A DNA stretch of 64,000 nucleotides, taken from DASRBN01 sp035294305 (GTDB taxonomy: Bacteria; Chloroflexota; Ktedonobacteria; Ktedonobacterales; Ktedonobacteraceae). The notes under the pieces are model-generated. The model made no database searches and had not been told where the DNA came from. It saw nothing but the letters and a program-made list of their open reading frames with translations. The position numbers were made by a program, and so were the translations under genes. Positions 7,914 to 16,620 of the stretch are shown piece after piece. Location of the stretch: assembly GCA_035294305.1 (NCBI GenBank), contig DATGLD010000033.1:1-64000 (forward strand), read 5' to 3'. Every line of letters starts with the position of its first letter. Within the stretch, counting starts at the first letter, position 1.

Positions 7914-8963
7914 ATGGTGAGTGACAATATGAGCATCTCACAACTGCCGTTTGCGCTGCTCCTCTTTTTCGTCTCATTGTTCATTGTGATGGGGGCTGCA
8001 GCCTGGTTTACACGCCGGCTTGAGGCGCTGTGCGAGCTTTTTGGCCTCTCGATAGGCATATTAAGCCTGCTCAGCGCAATTGGAGCCAATATTCCTAATT
8101 ACGCGGCTTCTACAGATGCCATCGTCACGGGTCACACCGATGTTGGCATAGGTATTATTGTCGGCTCCAGCATTTACAACATTGCGATTATCCTCGGCCT
8201 TTGCACATTGGCTTCGCGGGAAAGTTCCGGCATCACGCTCAACGCTCAAGAAGCTCAGGATGCGCGTGGCATCGGCTGGTTTGCATTGGCCATCACGCTT
8301 GGAATCCAGGCAGTAATTGCTTTACTTCCAACGACACCGGCAATCGCCAAAAGCTGGGAAACAGGCCCGGTACGCATTCTCATGTCACTTGCGAACCTGA
8401 TTGTCCTGGGGATATTCGCCTGGCTCATTGTGCATATTCTCAGGCGTTCTCATCCAGGACCGGCGTCACCGCTGGCTACCCATAGCCAGACCCATCTGAG
8501 CCGATCACCATCCATGCGCATCTTCAGGTTAAGCACTGAGGTTGTTCTCGCACTGGGAATAGCGCTGCTCGGCGTGATAGTGATGGTCCAGAGCGGGCAG
8601 GTTGTTTCTGCTGATTTCCATCTACCTTCGGTATTTACCGGTTTAGTGATACTTGCTGTTGCTACATCGTTGCCTAATACTGTCGTAGCAGTAAGCCTGG
8701 CGCGCACAGACGAAACTGCCGCCTCTGTAGAAGAAATTTTTAGCAGCAACAGCATCAATCTGGCACTCGGTATCGCATTGCCTTTGTTATTCTGGCAAGG
8801 ATTGCTTTCTGATCGCTCGATCCTATTCCTGGATATGCCCCTCACGATCCTGCTCACCCTGGGTATGCTTTTTGGCGTATTGAAAGGGCGTTTTGGGCGT
8901 GTATCTGGCCTGGCGCTGCTCTGTATTTACGTGGCATGGGTCATTGCGCATCTGTGGATATAG
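7914..8963 (+). CDS. CaCA-superfamily cation exchanger-like membrane protein
   Basis: This 349-residue protein has about 10 hydrophobic segments and two alpha repeats typical of sodium/calcium exchangers: GLSIGILSLLSAIGANIPN followed by IGIIVGSSIYN (residues 44-89), and AVATSLPN followed by FSSNSINLALG (residues 248-288). The acidic residue that normally follows Pro in each repeat (the ion-binding Glu) is Asn in both (N62 and N255). Transport of a different ion or loss of classic Ca2+ binding is possible. ATG 7929 with GGTGAG six bases upstream may be the true start. A structured leader precedes the gene. Confidence 0.75.
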   Translation: MVSDNMSISQLPFALLLFFVSLFIVMGAAAWFTRRLEALCELFGLSIGILSLLSAIGANIPNYAASTDAIVTGHTDVGIGIIVGSSIYNIAIILGLCTLASRESSGITLNAQEAQDARGIGWFALAITLGIQAVIALLPTTPAIAKSWETGPVRILMSLANLIVLGIFAWLIVHILRRSHPGPASPLATHSQTHLSRSPSMRIFRLSTEVVLALGIALLGVIVMVQSGQVVSADFHLPSVFTGLVILAVATSLPNTVVAVSLARTDETAASVEEIFSSNSINLALGIALPLLFWQGLLSDRSILFLDMPLTILLTLGMLFGVLKGRFGRVSGLALLCIYVAWVIAHLWI

Positions 8964-8978
8964 GAAATTCATGCCTAC

Positions 8979-10298
8979 TTACTCTTCCCTATCTTGAGGC
9001 ACAAGATGAATATCGATTTCTGAGCTTAAACGCAACACGCGATTAATGATGGAACCTCTCAGCAGCTCTTCCCAGCGGCTACGCGCTGGCTGGCCAAGCA
9101 CTAACTGGGTCACATGGTTTTCACGGGCTACCTCGATGAGCTTCCTGGCAATGTCGTTGCTGCTGGTGCGGATTACTTCAGCGCCAAGGTCTTCCGCGAG
9201 CAAAGCGTGCTGTTCCAGGCGCTGCCGCGCCTCTTCCCGGTGCTTTTTGGCCTCGCTGCCATACTTGAGTAATCCAATAAGTTTGCCAGTAAAAGCCAGG
9301 TAGCCCTCCGGTTGTACTGTGACGGCAATGAGATCGGCATGCAGACCATGAGCGAGACGCCAGGCATCACGGATGATCTGGCGGCTCTGTGGCCGGGTGT
9401 CGAACCCTACCAGAACGCGCTCGCTCGCGGGCCACAGCTTTTCGATCTTATGCTCGGTCATGTATTCCTGCAGTTGCGATTCCGTCTTTTCAGCGGTGCG
9501 GATCAATGCCAGTTCGCGCAGCGCCGTTAAATTTCCTTCGCGGAAGAAGTTGTTGAGCGCCGCGTCAATGCGCTCTGGAGGGTAGATATTCCCATGCTTC
9601 ATGCGCTGGCGAAGAGCATATGGTGAGATATCAACCAGCTCCACCTCGTCAGCCCGGTCCAGCACCCAGTCAGGTAGGGTCTCACGCACACGCACGCCGG
9701 TGATACTGGCTACTGTGTCGTTGAGACTCTCAAGATGCTGAATATTGAGCGTCGTTACTACATCGATGCCCACATCCAGAATCTCCAATACATCCTGGTA
9801 GCGTTTGGCATGTTTGGAACCTGGAACGTTCGTATGCGCAAGTTCGTCGATGAGCGCCACCTTTGGATGCCGGGCAATAATTGCCTCGGTGTCCATTTCT
9901 TCGAGCGTCACTCCGCGGTAGGTAATTTTTTTACGCGGGATGATCTCCAGGTCTCCAATCTGGGCCTCGGTTTGTGGGCGCTTATGCGTCTCGACGTAGC
10001 CGATCACCACATCGGTGCCTCGCCCCTCGCGGCGATGCCCCTCGTTGAGCATAGCATAGGTCTTCCCCGCTCCCGCTGCCGCCGCCAGGTAAACGCGCAG
10101 GCGACCGCGCCGGTGAGAGTGGGTCACCCGGCTAGGAGTGAGGATAGTCTGATTCTGCCTGCTCTCCGACGGCATGCCAGGAGAAGGAGTCGCCAGATCG
10201 CTATCTCGCAAGCCATAGCGCCTGAGCAGTTCCTCTGGGTCGGGGCGCCCTCCCTCTCGCTCATGTTGTTCTTCATCAGGTGGTTGCTGAGCCATCAT
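8979..10298 (-). CDS. kdpD: Stand-alone KdpD sensor domain plus universal stress domain
   Basis: The 439-residue soluble protein matches the N-terminal half of KdpD. A disordered leader (1-65) is followed by the KdpD ATP-binding domain with Walker A GAGKT (76-80) and Walker B ALIDELAHTN, and then a UspA-like domain (about 290-435). Membrane segments, GAF and kinase domains are absent; these lie in separate genes here (16610 and 19757). It follows kdpC after 38 bases, so it is the last gene of the kdp operon. A truncated KdpD of this type is known beside kdp operons of cyanobacteria and Deinococcus. It probably senses K+ or c-di-AMP and acts on the separate kinases; that partnership is inferred. 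Confidence 0.9.
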   Translation of the reverse strand: MMAQQPPDEEQHEREGGRPDPEELLRRYGLRDSDLATPSPGMPSESRQNQTILTPSRVTHSHRRGRLRVYLAAAAGAGKTYAMLNEGHRREGRGTDVVIGYVETHKRPQTEAQIGDLEIIPRKKITYRGVTLEEMDTEAIIARHPKVALIDELAHTNVPGSKHAKRYQDVLEILDVGIDVVTTLNIQHLESLNDTVASITGVRVRETLPDWVLDRADEVELVDISPYALRQRMKHGNIYPPERIDAALNNFFREGNLTALRELALIRTAEKTESQLQEYMTEHKIEKLWPASERVLVGFDTRPQSRQIIRDAWRLAHGLHADLIAVTVQPEGYLAFTGKLIGLLKYGSEAKKHREEARQRLEQHALLAEDLGAEVIRTSSNDIARKLIEVARENHVTQLVLGQPARSRWEELLRGSIINRVLRLSSEIDIHLVPQDREE

Positions 10299-10336
10299 GA
10301 CCCTATCTTATCATGCTGCGTTCCAGTCCAGAAGCA

Positions 10337-10975
10337 TTAGCACTGGTGTACATTCGCGCTCGGCCCATCCAGAGCCAGGTTCAACGTAAGAACATTAACA
10401 TACGGCTCGCCGAAAACGCCCAGGAAGCGTCCCGTCTCGTTGGATGTGACTAGATTCATGACCGCCTGCTTGCTCATTCCCCGTGCAGCCGCCACAATTG
10501 GCGCCTGGTACATCGCCGCGGCTATCGAAATGTCCGGGTCTAACCCTGAACCAGAAGCCGTTACCAGGTCCACGGGCACCGAACCAGCAGGGACCGGCAG
10601 ATGCTCCTGCTTGAATTCCGCCTGTAATGCTGCGATGCGTTGCTGCACATCCTGCTTAAGCGCCGCGTTCGTCGGACCAAGGTTCGAAGCCGATGAATTA
10701 TCAGCCGCGTATGGCTCGGGCTTCCCTGTCACCGGGTTGACAGTCGCCGAGGGCCGCCCATGAAAGTACTTCAGTTGCGTCCAGTACTGCCCGATTAATT
10801 CGGAGCCGACCACCTGGCCCTGAGCGTTACAGAGCAAGCTGCCGTTCGCCTGGTGGTTAAAGAGTGCCTGGGCCAGCACTGTTACCACACCTGGATAGAG
10901 GAATCCTGTCACGATGGTCAGAATGATCGCCAGCGCCACCGCCGGGCGCAGGTATTTGATCAAAAATGTCTTCAT
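10337..10975 (-). CDS. kdpC: Potassium-transporting ATPase subunit C
   Basis: The 212-residue protein has one N-terminal transmembrane segment (residues 10-32) and the periplasmic KdpC domain with typical motifs (GSELIGQ, FHGRPSA, GSGLDPDIS). In the KdpFABC complex it stabilises the assembly and promotes nucleotide binding by KdpB. The start has AAAGGATAGATAAA upstream. Length is in the usual 190-215 range. It lies between kdpB and the kdpD-like gene in the same orientation. Confidence 0.95.
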   Translation of the reverse strand: MKTFLIKYLRPAVALAIILTIVTGFLYPGVVTVLAQALFNHQANGSLLCNAQGQVVGSELIGQYWTQLKYFHGRPSATVNPVTGKPEPYAADNSSASNLGPTNAALKQDVQQRIAALQAEFKQEHLPVPAGSVPVDLVTASGSGLDPDISIAAAMYQAPIVAAARGMSKQAVMNLVTSNETGRFLGVFGEPYVNVLTLNLALDGPSANVHQC

Positions 10976-10995
10976 TTTATCTATCCTTTGCTTGC

Positions 10996-13194
10996 TTATA
11001 GAGTCAGGTGCAGCACCTGCAAGATCAGGTCGATGGCCTTAATGCCAATGAAAGGAACAATGATACCACCAATGCCATAGATCAATAGATTGCGCCGTAG
11101 CAGCAGACCTGCTCCAATCGCCCGGTATTTCACGCCCCGTAGGGCCAGGGGAATCAGAGCTATGATAATCAAAGCGTTGAAAATCACTGCTGAGAGTACC
11201 GCGCTGTGCGGCGTCGCCAGGTGCATGATATTCAAGGCCTGCAACTGCGGGTACGTGATCGAGAAAGCCGCCGGAATGATGGCAAAGTACTTCGCCACGT
11301 CGTTGGCAATGCTGAACGTGGTCAGCGCGCCTCGCGTAATCAGCAGTTGCTTACCCACCTCGACCACCTCGATCAGCTTGGTCGGATTGGAATCGAGATC
11401 CACCATATTGGCGGCCTCTTTGGCAGCCTGCGTGCCGGTATTCATGGCAACACCTACATCCGCCTGCGCCAGGGCCGGCGCATCGTTAGTGCCATCACCG
11501 GTCATGGCCACCATGCGCCCGCCGCTCTGCTGCTCTTTAATCAGCTTCATCTTGGTTTCAGGCGTCGCCTGCGCCAGGAAATCGTCCACACCCGATTCTT
11601 TAGCGATGGCGGCAGCGGTGAGCGGGTTATCACCGGTGATCATAATGGTACGGATGCCCATCTTGCGCAGTTCGTCGAAGCGCGCCCGCATTCCACCCTT
11701 GACGATGTCTTTCAGTTCGATCACGCCCAGCACCCGCGCGCGCTCCTTTGTGCCATTGGAGCCCGGCTCCGTCTCCGCTACGACGAGCGGTGTACTGCCC
11801 GCGCTGGCGATACCATTGACGATCACTTTCAACTCATCGCTGGTCTTGCCTCCATGTTCGGCCACATAAGCAGCAACCGAATCGGAAGCACCTTTGCGAA
11901 TGGAACGCACAGGTAGAGCATCGTTGCCTGTATGAGCACCATCCAGGTCGACGCCGCTCATCCGTGTAGTGGCCGAGAACGGAATGAAGGTTGCAGAGGA
12001 ATCGATCTCGTCGGTAAGCGCGTATTTTTCCTTCGCCAGCGTGACAATCGAGCGACCTTCGGGCGTCTCATCCGAGAGACTGGACAACATCGCCGCGCGG
12101 GCCAGGTCGCGTTCGTCTACTCCATGCAGCGGAATGAAACGCGTGGCCTGGCGGTTGCCGATAGTGATGGTGCCAGTCTTATCCAGTAGCAGCACATCGA
12201 CATCGCCAGCCGCCTCGACCGCGCGTCCGCTCAGCGCCAGCACATTGCGCTGCACCAGCCGGTCCATACCTGCAATGCCAATGGCTGAGAGCAGCCCACC
12301 AATGGTAGTAGGAATCAAACAGACGAGTAGCGCGATCAGCGTGGTGACTGAGACGGCCTGTCCTGAGTAGATGGCGAATGGCTCCAGGGAGACGACCACC
12401 AGCACGAAGATGATGGTCAGGGCAGAGATCAGGATATTCAATGCGATCTCGTTGGGTGTGCGCTGCCGCTTCGCGCCCTCCACGAGCGCGATCATCCGAT
12501 CCAGGAACGTTTCGCCGGGATTCGCCGAAATTTTGACCACGATCCAGTCGGAAAGGACGCGCGTACCACCTGTTACCGCGGAGCGGTCGCCGCCGCTCTC
12601 ACGAATAACCGGGGCCGATTCGCCGGTGATAGCCGACTCATCGACAGAGGCGACTCCCTCGACCACATCGCCATCGCCAGGGATGACATCACCGGCCTCG
12701 ACGAGCACCAGGTCGCCCTTGCGCAGTTCAGAGGCCGCGACTTCCTGCACGGGTCCGAAGCGGTCGGGACTGGCGAGCTGTTTGGCCATCGTCGTGGTGC
12801 GTGCCCGGCGCAGCGTCTCAGCCTGCGCCTTGCCGCGCCCCTCAGCCATTGCCTCGGCGAAGTTGGCGAAAACGACGGTGAACCAGAGCCAGACGGCTAC
12901 CGCCAGCACGAAGAGCCGCTCGGCCACGAGCTGGCTGCCGGTAAAGCCGGCACTGGGCTGGGTAAAGAGCAGGCGCATGAATTCGATGGTGGTGATAACG
13001 CTACCAACCTCGACCACGAACATGACCGGGTTCTTGACCTGCACACGGGGGTCCAGCTTCTTGAACGACGACGGGATGGCGGCACAGATGATCTCCGGGT
13101 CCCAGATCGAGATATCCCCCTTGCGCCGCGTCTTCCATTGTTTGACTTCTAAACTATCGGATTGTGTCTGAGGCTGTGTTTGATTGGTCTGCAT
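10996..13194 (-). CDS. kdpB: Potassium-transporting P-type ATPase subunit B
   Basis: The 732-residue P1-type ATPase has the actuator motif TGES (190-193), the phosphorylation motif DKTGT with D338, the hinge GDGTNDAPAL near residue 565, and about seven membrane segments. It hydrolyses ATP to drive K+ uptake through KdpA. The N-terminus is longer than in E. coli and hydrophilic (residues 1-45, Gln-rich). The ATG is one base after the kdpA stop, with GGGAGG inside the end of kdpA, indicating coupled translation. Confidence 0.97.
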   Translation of the reverse strand: MQTNQTQPQTQSDSLEVKQWKTRRKGDISIWDPEIICAAIPSSFKKLDPRVQVKNPVMFVVEVGSVITTIEFMRLLFTQPSAGFTGSQLVAERLFVLAVAVWLWFTVVFANFAEAMAEGRGKAQAETLRRARTTTMAKQLASPDRFGPVQEVAASELRKGDLVLVEAGDVIPGDGDVVEGVASVDESAITGESAPVIRESGGDRSAVTGGTRVLSDWIVVKISANPGETFLDRMIALVEGAKRQRTPNEIALNILISALTIIFVLVVVSLEPFAIYSGQAVSVTTLIALLVCLIPTTIGGLLSAIGIAGMDRLVQRNVLALSGRAVEAAGDVDVLLLDKTGTITIGNRQATRFIPLHGVDERDLARAAMLSSLSDETPEGRSIVTLAKEKYALTDEIDSSATFIPFSATTRMSGVDLDGAHTGNDALPVRSIRKGASDSVAAYVAEHGGKTSDELKVIVNGIASAGSTPLVVAETEPGSNGTKERARVLGVIELKDIVKGGMRARFDELRKMGIRTIMITGDNPLTAAAIAKESGVDDFLAQATPETKMKLIKEQQSGGRMVAMTGDGTNDAPALAQADVGVAMNTGTQAAKEAANMVDLDSNPTKLIEVVEVGKQLLITRGALTTFSIANDVAKYFAIIPAAFSITYPQLQALNIMHLATPHSAVLSAVIFNALIIIALIPLALRGVKYRAIGAGLLLRRNLLIYGIGGIIVPFIGIKAIDLILQVLHLTL

Positions 13195-13195
13195 C

Positions 13196-14947
13196 TTAGA
13201 ACGTCCTCCCTTGCAGCATCAGCAAATGTTCAACGATTGGTCCCAATGCATAGGCGGGGAAGAAAGTGAGTGCGCCTACGATCAGAATCACACCGATCAA
13301 CAATCCTACAAACAATGGACCCGTGGTGGGGAAAGTACCCAGGCTCGCGGGCACAACTCTCTTCCTGACAAGCGCGCCCCCCAAGGCCAGCAAGGGGATG
13401 ACCTCGGCGAAGCGTCCGATCAACATAGCGAAGCCCAGCGTCCAGTTATAGAAAGGATTATTGCCGTTCAGCCCGGCGAAAGCCGAGCCGTTGTTGGCAT
13501 TGGTTGAGGTGAAGGCGTACAGGATGTCTGTCAGGCCATGCGGTCCCAAATTATTAGCTCCTGTCGTAAGCCCGGCTATGCCCGCCGGGAGTACGGTGGC
13601 AACGGCGGAGAATCCCAGGATCACCAGGGGTGAGACAAGCAGCGCCAGCACCGCCATCATGATTTCCTTGCGCTCGATCTTCTTGCCCAGGTATTCTGGC
13701 GTTCTACCCACCATCAGACCTGCAATGAAGACCGCGATGATGGCGAACATGATCATGCAGTACAGTCCTGCGCCAACCCCTCCAAAGATGATCTCACCAA
13801 GTGCCATGTTGGCAATGAGGACCAGCCCACCCAGCGGCGTGTAGCTGTCGTGGAAGCTCATGACGGTTCCGGTCGAAGTGGCGGTCGTGGTCACCTCTTG
13901 TAACGAAGAGATAGTGATGCCGAAGCGCACCTCCTTGCCCTCCATATTGCCGCCCGCCTGTGTCGCGCTGACCTGCTGGTTCGCCCCCATGCTGGTCAGG
14001 ATAGGATTGCCAGCCTGCTCGGCAGGGATGACAACTGCCATGCCGACGACAAACAGGATGGCCGAGACGATCCACAGTACCCAGCCCTGGCGTGTATCAC
14101 CCACCCACTTGCCGAACATATAGAACAGGCCCGCGCCGATAGAAATCTCTTCGAGGATGATGATCAGGGCAGTGAAGGCGTTGGGATTCTCGAAGGGGTG
14201 CGCCGCGTTGACGTTGAAGAAGCCACCACCATTCGTTCCCAGATCCTTGATCGCCTCCATAGAAGCCACCGGCCCCTGGGCGATGGTCTGCATTCCCCCA
14301 TTGAGGGTATGCACAGCAGTATAGGCATTGAAGTTCTGGATCATGCCTTGCGAGACGAAGACCAGCGCGACCACCACACAGATGGGCAGCAGGATGTAGA
14401 GCGTGGCGCGTGTCAGGTCTACCCAGAAATTGCCCAGATGCTGGGCGCTGCGGCGCGCTAATCCACGCACCAGCGCTACGGCCATCGCGATGCCGGCGCC
14501 AGCTGAAACGAACTGGTGAAAGGCCAGGCCGGCCATCTGCGTTAGGTAGGTCATGGTCTGCTCACCGACATAGTTCTGCCAGTTCGTGTTGGTGGTGAAG
14601 CTGGCTGCTGTGTTGAAAGCCAGCTGCGGCTCGACGTTGGGCAAGCCCTGCGGATTGAAGAACGGCCCTTGCCATTGCTGGGTGCGCTCGAAAGCATAGA
14701 GGAGCAACATGCCCACTACGCTGAAGATCAGCACAGAGATCATGTAGCCCGTCCACTTCTGCTCCTCCTCCGGATTGACTCCACTGAGGCGGTAGAAAAA
14801 ACGCTCCATGGGGACAAAGACTGGCGAGAGCCAGGTGCGCTCCCCATTGAAAACCTTATACATGTACAGGCCAAGCGGTTTAGTCAGCAGCAGCACAATC
14901 ACCAGGAAGATGGCTACCTGCAGGACACTATTGAGTGTTACAGGCAT
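13196..14947 (-). CDS. kdpA: Potassium-transporting ATPase potassium-binding subunit A
   Basis: The 583-residue protein has about 10-12 membrane helices and the four selectivity-filter-like loops of the KdpA family (for example TNTNWQNY near residue 115, GTNGGGFFNVN near 235 and STNANNGSAF near 480). It is the K+-selective channel-like subunit of the Kdp complex. GAGGTAACGAATT precedes the ATG. It is followed directly by kdpB and preceded by kdpF. Confidence 0.97.
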   Translation of the reverse strand: MPVTLNSVLQVAIFLVIVLLLTKPLGLYMYKVFNGERTWLSPVFVPMERFFYRLSGVNPEEEQKWTGYMISVLIFSVVGMLLLYAFERTQQWQGPFFNPQGLPNVEPQLAFNTAASFTTNTNWQNYVGEQTMTYLTQMAGLAFHQFVSAGAGIAMAVALVRGLARRSAQHLGNFWVDLTRATLYILLPICVVVALVFVSQGMIQNFNAYTAVHTLNGGMQTIAQGPVASMEAIKDLGTNGGGFFNVNAAHPFENPNAFTALIIILEEISIGAGLFYMFGKWVGDTRQGWVLWIVSAILFVVGMAVVIPAEQAGNPILTSMGANQQVSATQAGGNMEGKEVRFGITISSLQEVTTTATSTGTVMSFHDSYTPLGGLVLIANMALGEIIFGGVGAGLYCMIMFAIIAVFIAGLMVGRTPEYLGKKIERKEIMMAVLALLVSPLVILGFSAVATVLPAGIAGLTTGANNLGPHGLTDILYAFTSTNANNGSAFAGLNGNNPFYNWTLGFAMLIGRFAEVIPLLALGGALVRKRVVPASLGTFPTTGPLFVGLLIGVILIVGALTFFPAYALGPIVEHLLMLQGRTF

Positions 14948-14981
14948 AATTCGTTACCTCACTTATGTTGAAAAAACACTA

Positions 14982-15077
14982 TTAAAATTTTTCGGGCATC
15001 AGCAGTGCGATAATCAGATAGATGAGTACGCCCAATGTGACAATGCCGACCAGGATATACTCCAGCGGGGTGTTCAT
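14982..15077 (-). CDS. kdpF: KdpF small membrane subunit
   Basis: A 31-residue ORF starts at ATG 15077 with GAGGGA about six bases upstream. It encodes a short polar N-terminus (MNTPLEY), one hydrophobic helix (ILVGIVTLGVLIYLIIALL) and the typical KdpF ending with a charged tail (MPEKF). KdpF is a lipid-like stabiliser of the KdpFABC complex. Its place just upstream of kdpA and its length (E. coli 29) fit. Confidence 0.9.
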   Translation of the reverse strand: MNTPLEYILVGIVTLGVLIYLIIALLMPEKF

Positions 15078-15097
15078 GTCTTTCCCTCTTTCTTTTG

Positions 15098-15181
15098 CTA
15101 CAGGCGATCACAACCCTCGGTGAAACCGATAAACGCGACAAACGTGATAATGGTAGCCAGGATGATAATCACATCAAGCAC
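15098..15181 (-). CDS. 27-residue membrane peptide of the kdp operon
   Basis: Translation from GTG 15181 (GAGGAGGAG six bases upstream, a very strong ribosome site) gives VLDVIIILATIITFVAFIGF followed by TEGCDRL and TAG. One helix plus a Gly-Cys-(Asp/Glu)-Arg-Leu tail is the pattern of small uncharacterised ORFs seen before kdpF in other bacteria. It overlaps the end of the receiver gene by 8 bases, so the two are translationally coupled. The function is unknown; it may be an extra Kdp subunit or regulator. Confidence 0.75.
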   Translation of the reverse strand: MLDVIIILATIITFVAFIGFTEGCDRL

Positions 15182-15641
15182 GTAACTCCTCCTCGTTTGT
15201 TTGAGGATTCTCGGAATCCCCCATACTTGCTCCTTCATTATGTGAGGGAGCTTTCCCATGCTGTGCAGCCTCGGCAGCCAGGCGCAGCAGGGCATCCATA
15301 GGAAACGGTTTCGGCAGGTAGGCCAATGGGCGAAATTCAGCCAGGCGGTGAGGACTTACTCGTACTGCCGAAAGCACTACTACCGGCAGCTTATTTCCAT
15401 CTTCCTCAATTGGATGAATGTATCCCTTCTCGCGTGCCGCACGTAACACATCCCACCCCGTCTGGTCTGGCAGGTTGATATCCAGCACGATGAGATCAAA
15501 TTCTTTTGTGCGCAAGTATTCGATTGCGCTCTGCACGTCTAACGCTACGGTCACTGTATGGCCACGCGCCCGCAAATTGCGCCCAATGACGTCACAGAGA
15601 ACATCGTCATCTTCTACCAGGAGAACCCGCGCTCCAGGCAT
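15174..15641 (-). CDS. Receiver-only response regulator at the head of the kdp operon
   Basis: This 155-residue single-domain regulator has acidic VEDDD residues near the N-terminus, the phospho-acceptor in LIVLDINLP, and the conserved Lys in YLPKPF. No DNA-binding domain follows; the tail (about 35 residues) is polar and disordered. ATG 15641 is chosen over the longer frame because AAGGAG lies about 10 bases upstream. It may act as a phosphate sink or a protein-protein switch for the Kdp kinases. Being co-transcribed with kdpFABC makes a feedback role plausible. Confidence 0.85.
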   Translation of the reverse strand: MPGARVLLVEDDDVLCDVIGRNLRARGHTVTVALDVQSAIEYLRTKEFDLIVLDINLPDQTGWDVLRAAREKGYIHPIEEDGNKLPVVVLSAVRVSPHRLAEFRPLAYLPKPFPMDALLRLAAEAAQHGKAPSHNEGASMGDSENPQTNEEELRA

Positions 15642-15921
15642 AACATATGGCTCCTTTTCAGGGTATTTCCTCACTCAAAGGCTCATCCGGCGGGGTCGTT
15701 TCCGCTTCCGAACTGAGGAGCCAGGCTCTCTCTGGCCCTGGCATAAGAAGGAAGTGTCACAAAAGCGTCGTGAGCCTCGTCATGGGCAGTACCTCTAAAC
15801 GCTAGTCCATTGGCCTTACCTTTACAGCAATTATCGCGCGTTTCGTATCAAGATGAACTAAGAAGAATAATGCGGCATCTCAATATTTGCTCAAAATGAG
15901 CAGTAGGAATAGCGTGTTAAC
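15642..15921. other. Intergenic region upstream of the kdp operon
   Basis: This 280-base gap separates the KdpE-type gene from the receiver gene (both minus strand). It contains TTGAG array C and a possible -10 GATAAT on the minus strand (15835-15830). No further coding potential is visible. Confidence 0.5.
15858..15894 (-). promoter_or_regulatory. Phased TTGAG array C upstream of the kdp operon
   Basis: On the minus strand TTGAG begins at 15894 and 15883 and TTAG at 15861, spacings of 11 and 22 bp. The core TTTTGAGCAAATATTGAG closely matches array D (ATATTGAGCGAATCTTGAG). It lies about 220 bases upstream of the receiver gene that leads kdpFABC. Confidence 0.6.
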
Positions 15922-16620
15922 CTAGAACTCTGAGTTGAAGCGGTAACCGACACCAGGGATGGTTAATATAAAGCATGGATGCGCCGGGTCTGGTTCGATC
16001 TTTTGCCGCAAGTGAGCCACATAAACGTGCAGATAATGCGCATCCGCCTCGTAACCATTCCCCCACACTTGAGAGAGCAGCATATGACGCGTCATGATCT
16101 TGCCAGTGTGCTGCACGAGGGCCGCCAGCAATTCATATTCGGTCGGTGTAAGCTTGATATCGCGTCCACCTACCAGCACTTTTCGTTTCGCAAAGTCAAT
16201 CGTCAAAGAGCCTGCTTTCACAACCTGTTCCGTCTCAGGGTAACGCTGTGTAGCATGACGCAGCGCCACGCGAACGCGAGCGAGCACTTCGTTTATTCCA
16301 AAAGGTTTGGAGACGTAATCGTCAGCGCCAAGATCAAGTGCGCGGACTTTATCCTGTTCCGCGTTCTTAATAGAAAGCACGATGATCGGCAGGTTGGATC
16401 CGGCGCGTATCTTCTCACACACATCCAGACCGCTCATGCCGGGTAATCCCAGGTCGAGTAAAACAAGGTCAGGGCGCTTCCGAGCAATTTCCTCCAACGC
16501 CTCCTCACCGGTGCTGACAGTACTCACTTGATAGCCATAAGCGCTCAAACTGCGTTGTAGAGCGCGTTGAATACCAATATCATCATCGACTACCAGAATG
16601 TGCGCATTTTCATTCATCAT
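15922..16620 (-). CDS. kdpE: KdpE-type OmpR-family response regulator (copy A)
   Basis: The 232-residue regulator has a receiver domain (DDD at 12-14, phospho-acceptor D56, K105) and a winged-helix DNA-binding domain (about 132-230, ending GVGYRFNSEF). It overlaps the end of the cognate kinase gene by 11 bases, so the pair is co-translated. It is strongly similar to copy B at 19045. It is a candidate ligand of the TTGAG arrays around the island, which is inferred from family habit (11-bp direct repeats) rather than shown. Confidence 0.92.
   Translation of the reverse strand: MMNENAHILVVDDDIGIQRALQRSLSAYGYQVSTVSTGEEALEEIARKRPDLVLLDLGLPGMSGLDVCEKIRAGSNLPIIVLSIKNAEQDKVRALDLGADDYVSKPFGINEVLARVRVALRHATQRYPETEQVVKAGSLTIDFAKRKVLVGGRDIKLTPTEYELLAALVQHTGKIMTRHMLLSQVWGNGYEADAHYLHVYVAHLRQKIEPDPAHPCFILTIPGVGYRFNSEF

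Noticed and set aside
11090..13171. Long plus-strand frames opposite kdpB
   Set aside because: They are low-complexity Ser/Arg/Thr-rich readings antisense to a well-supported gene.
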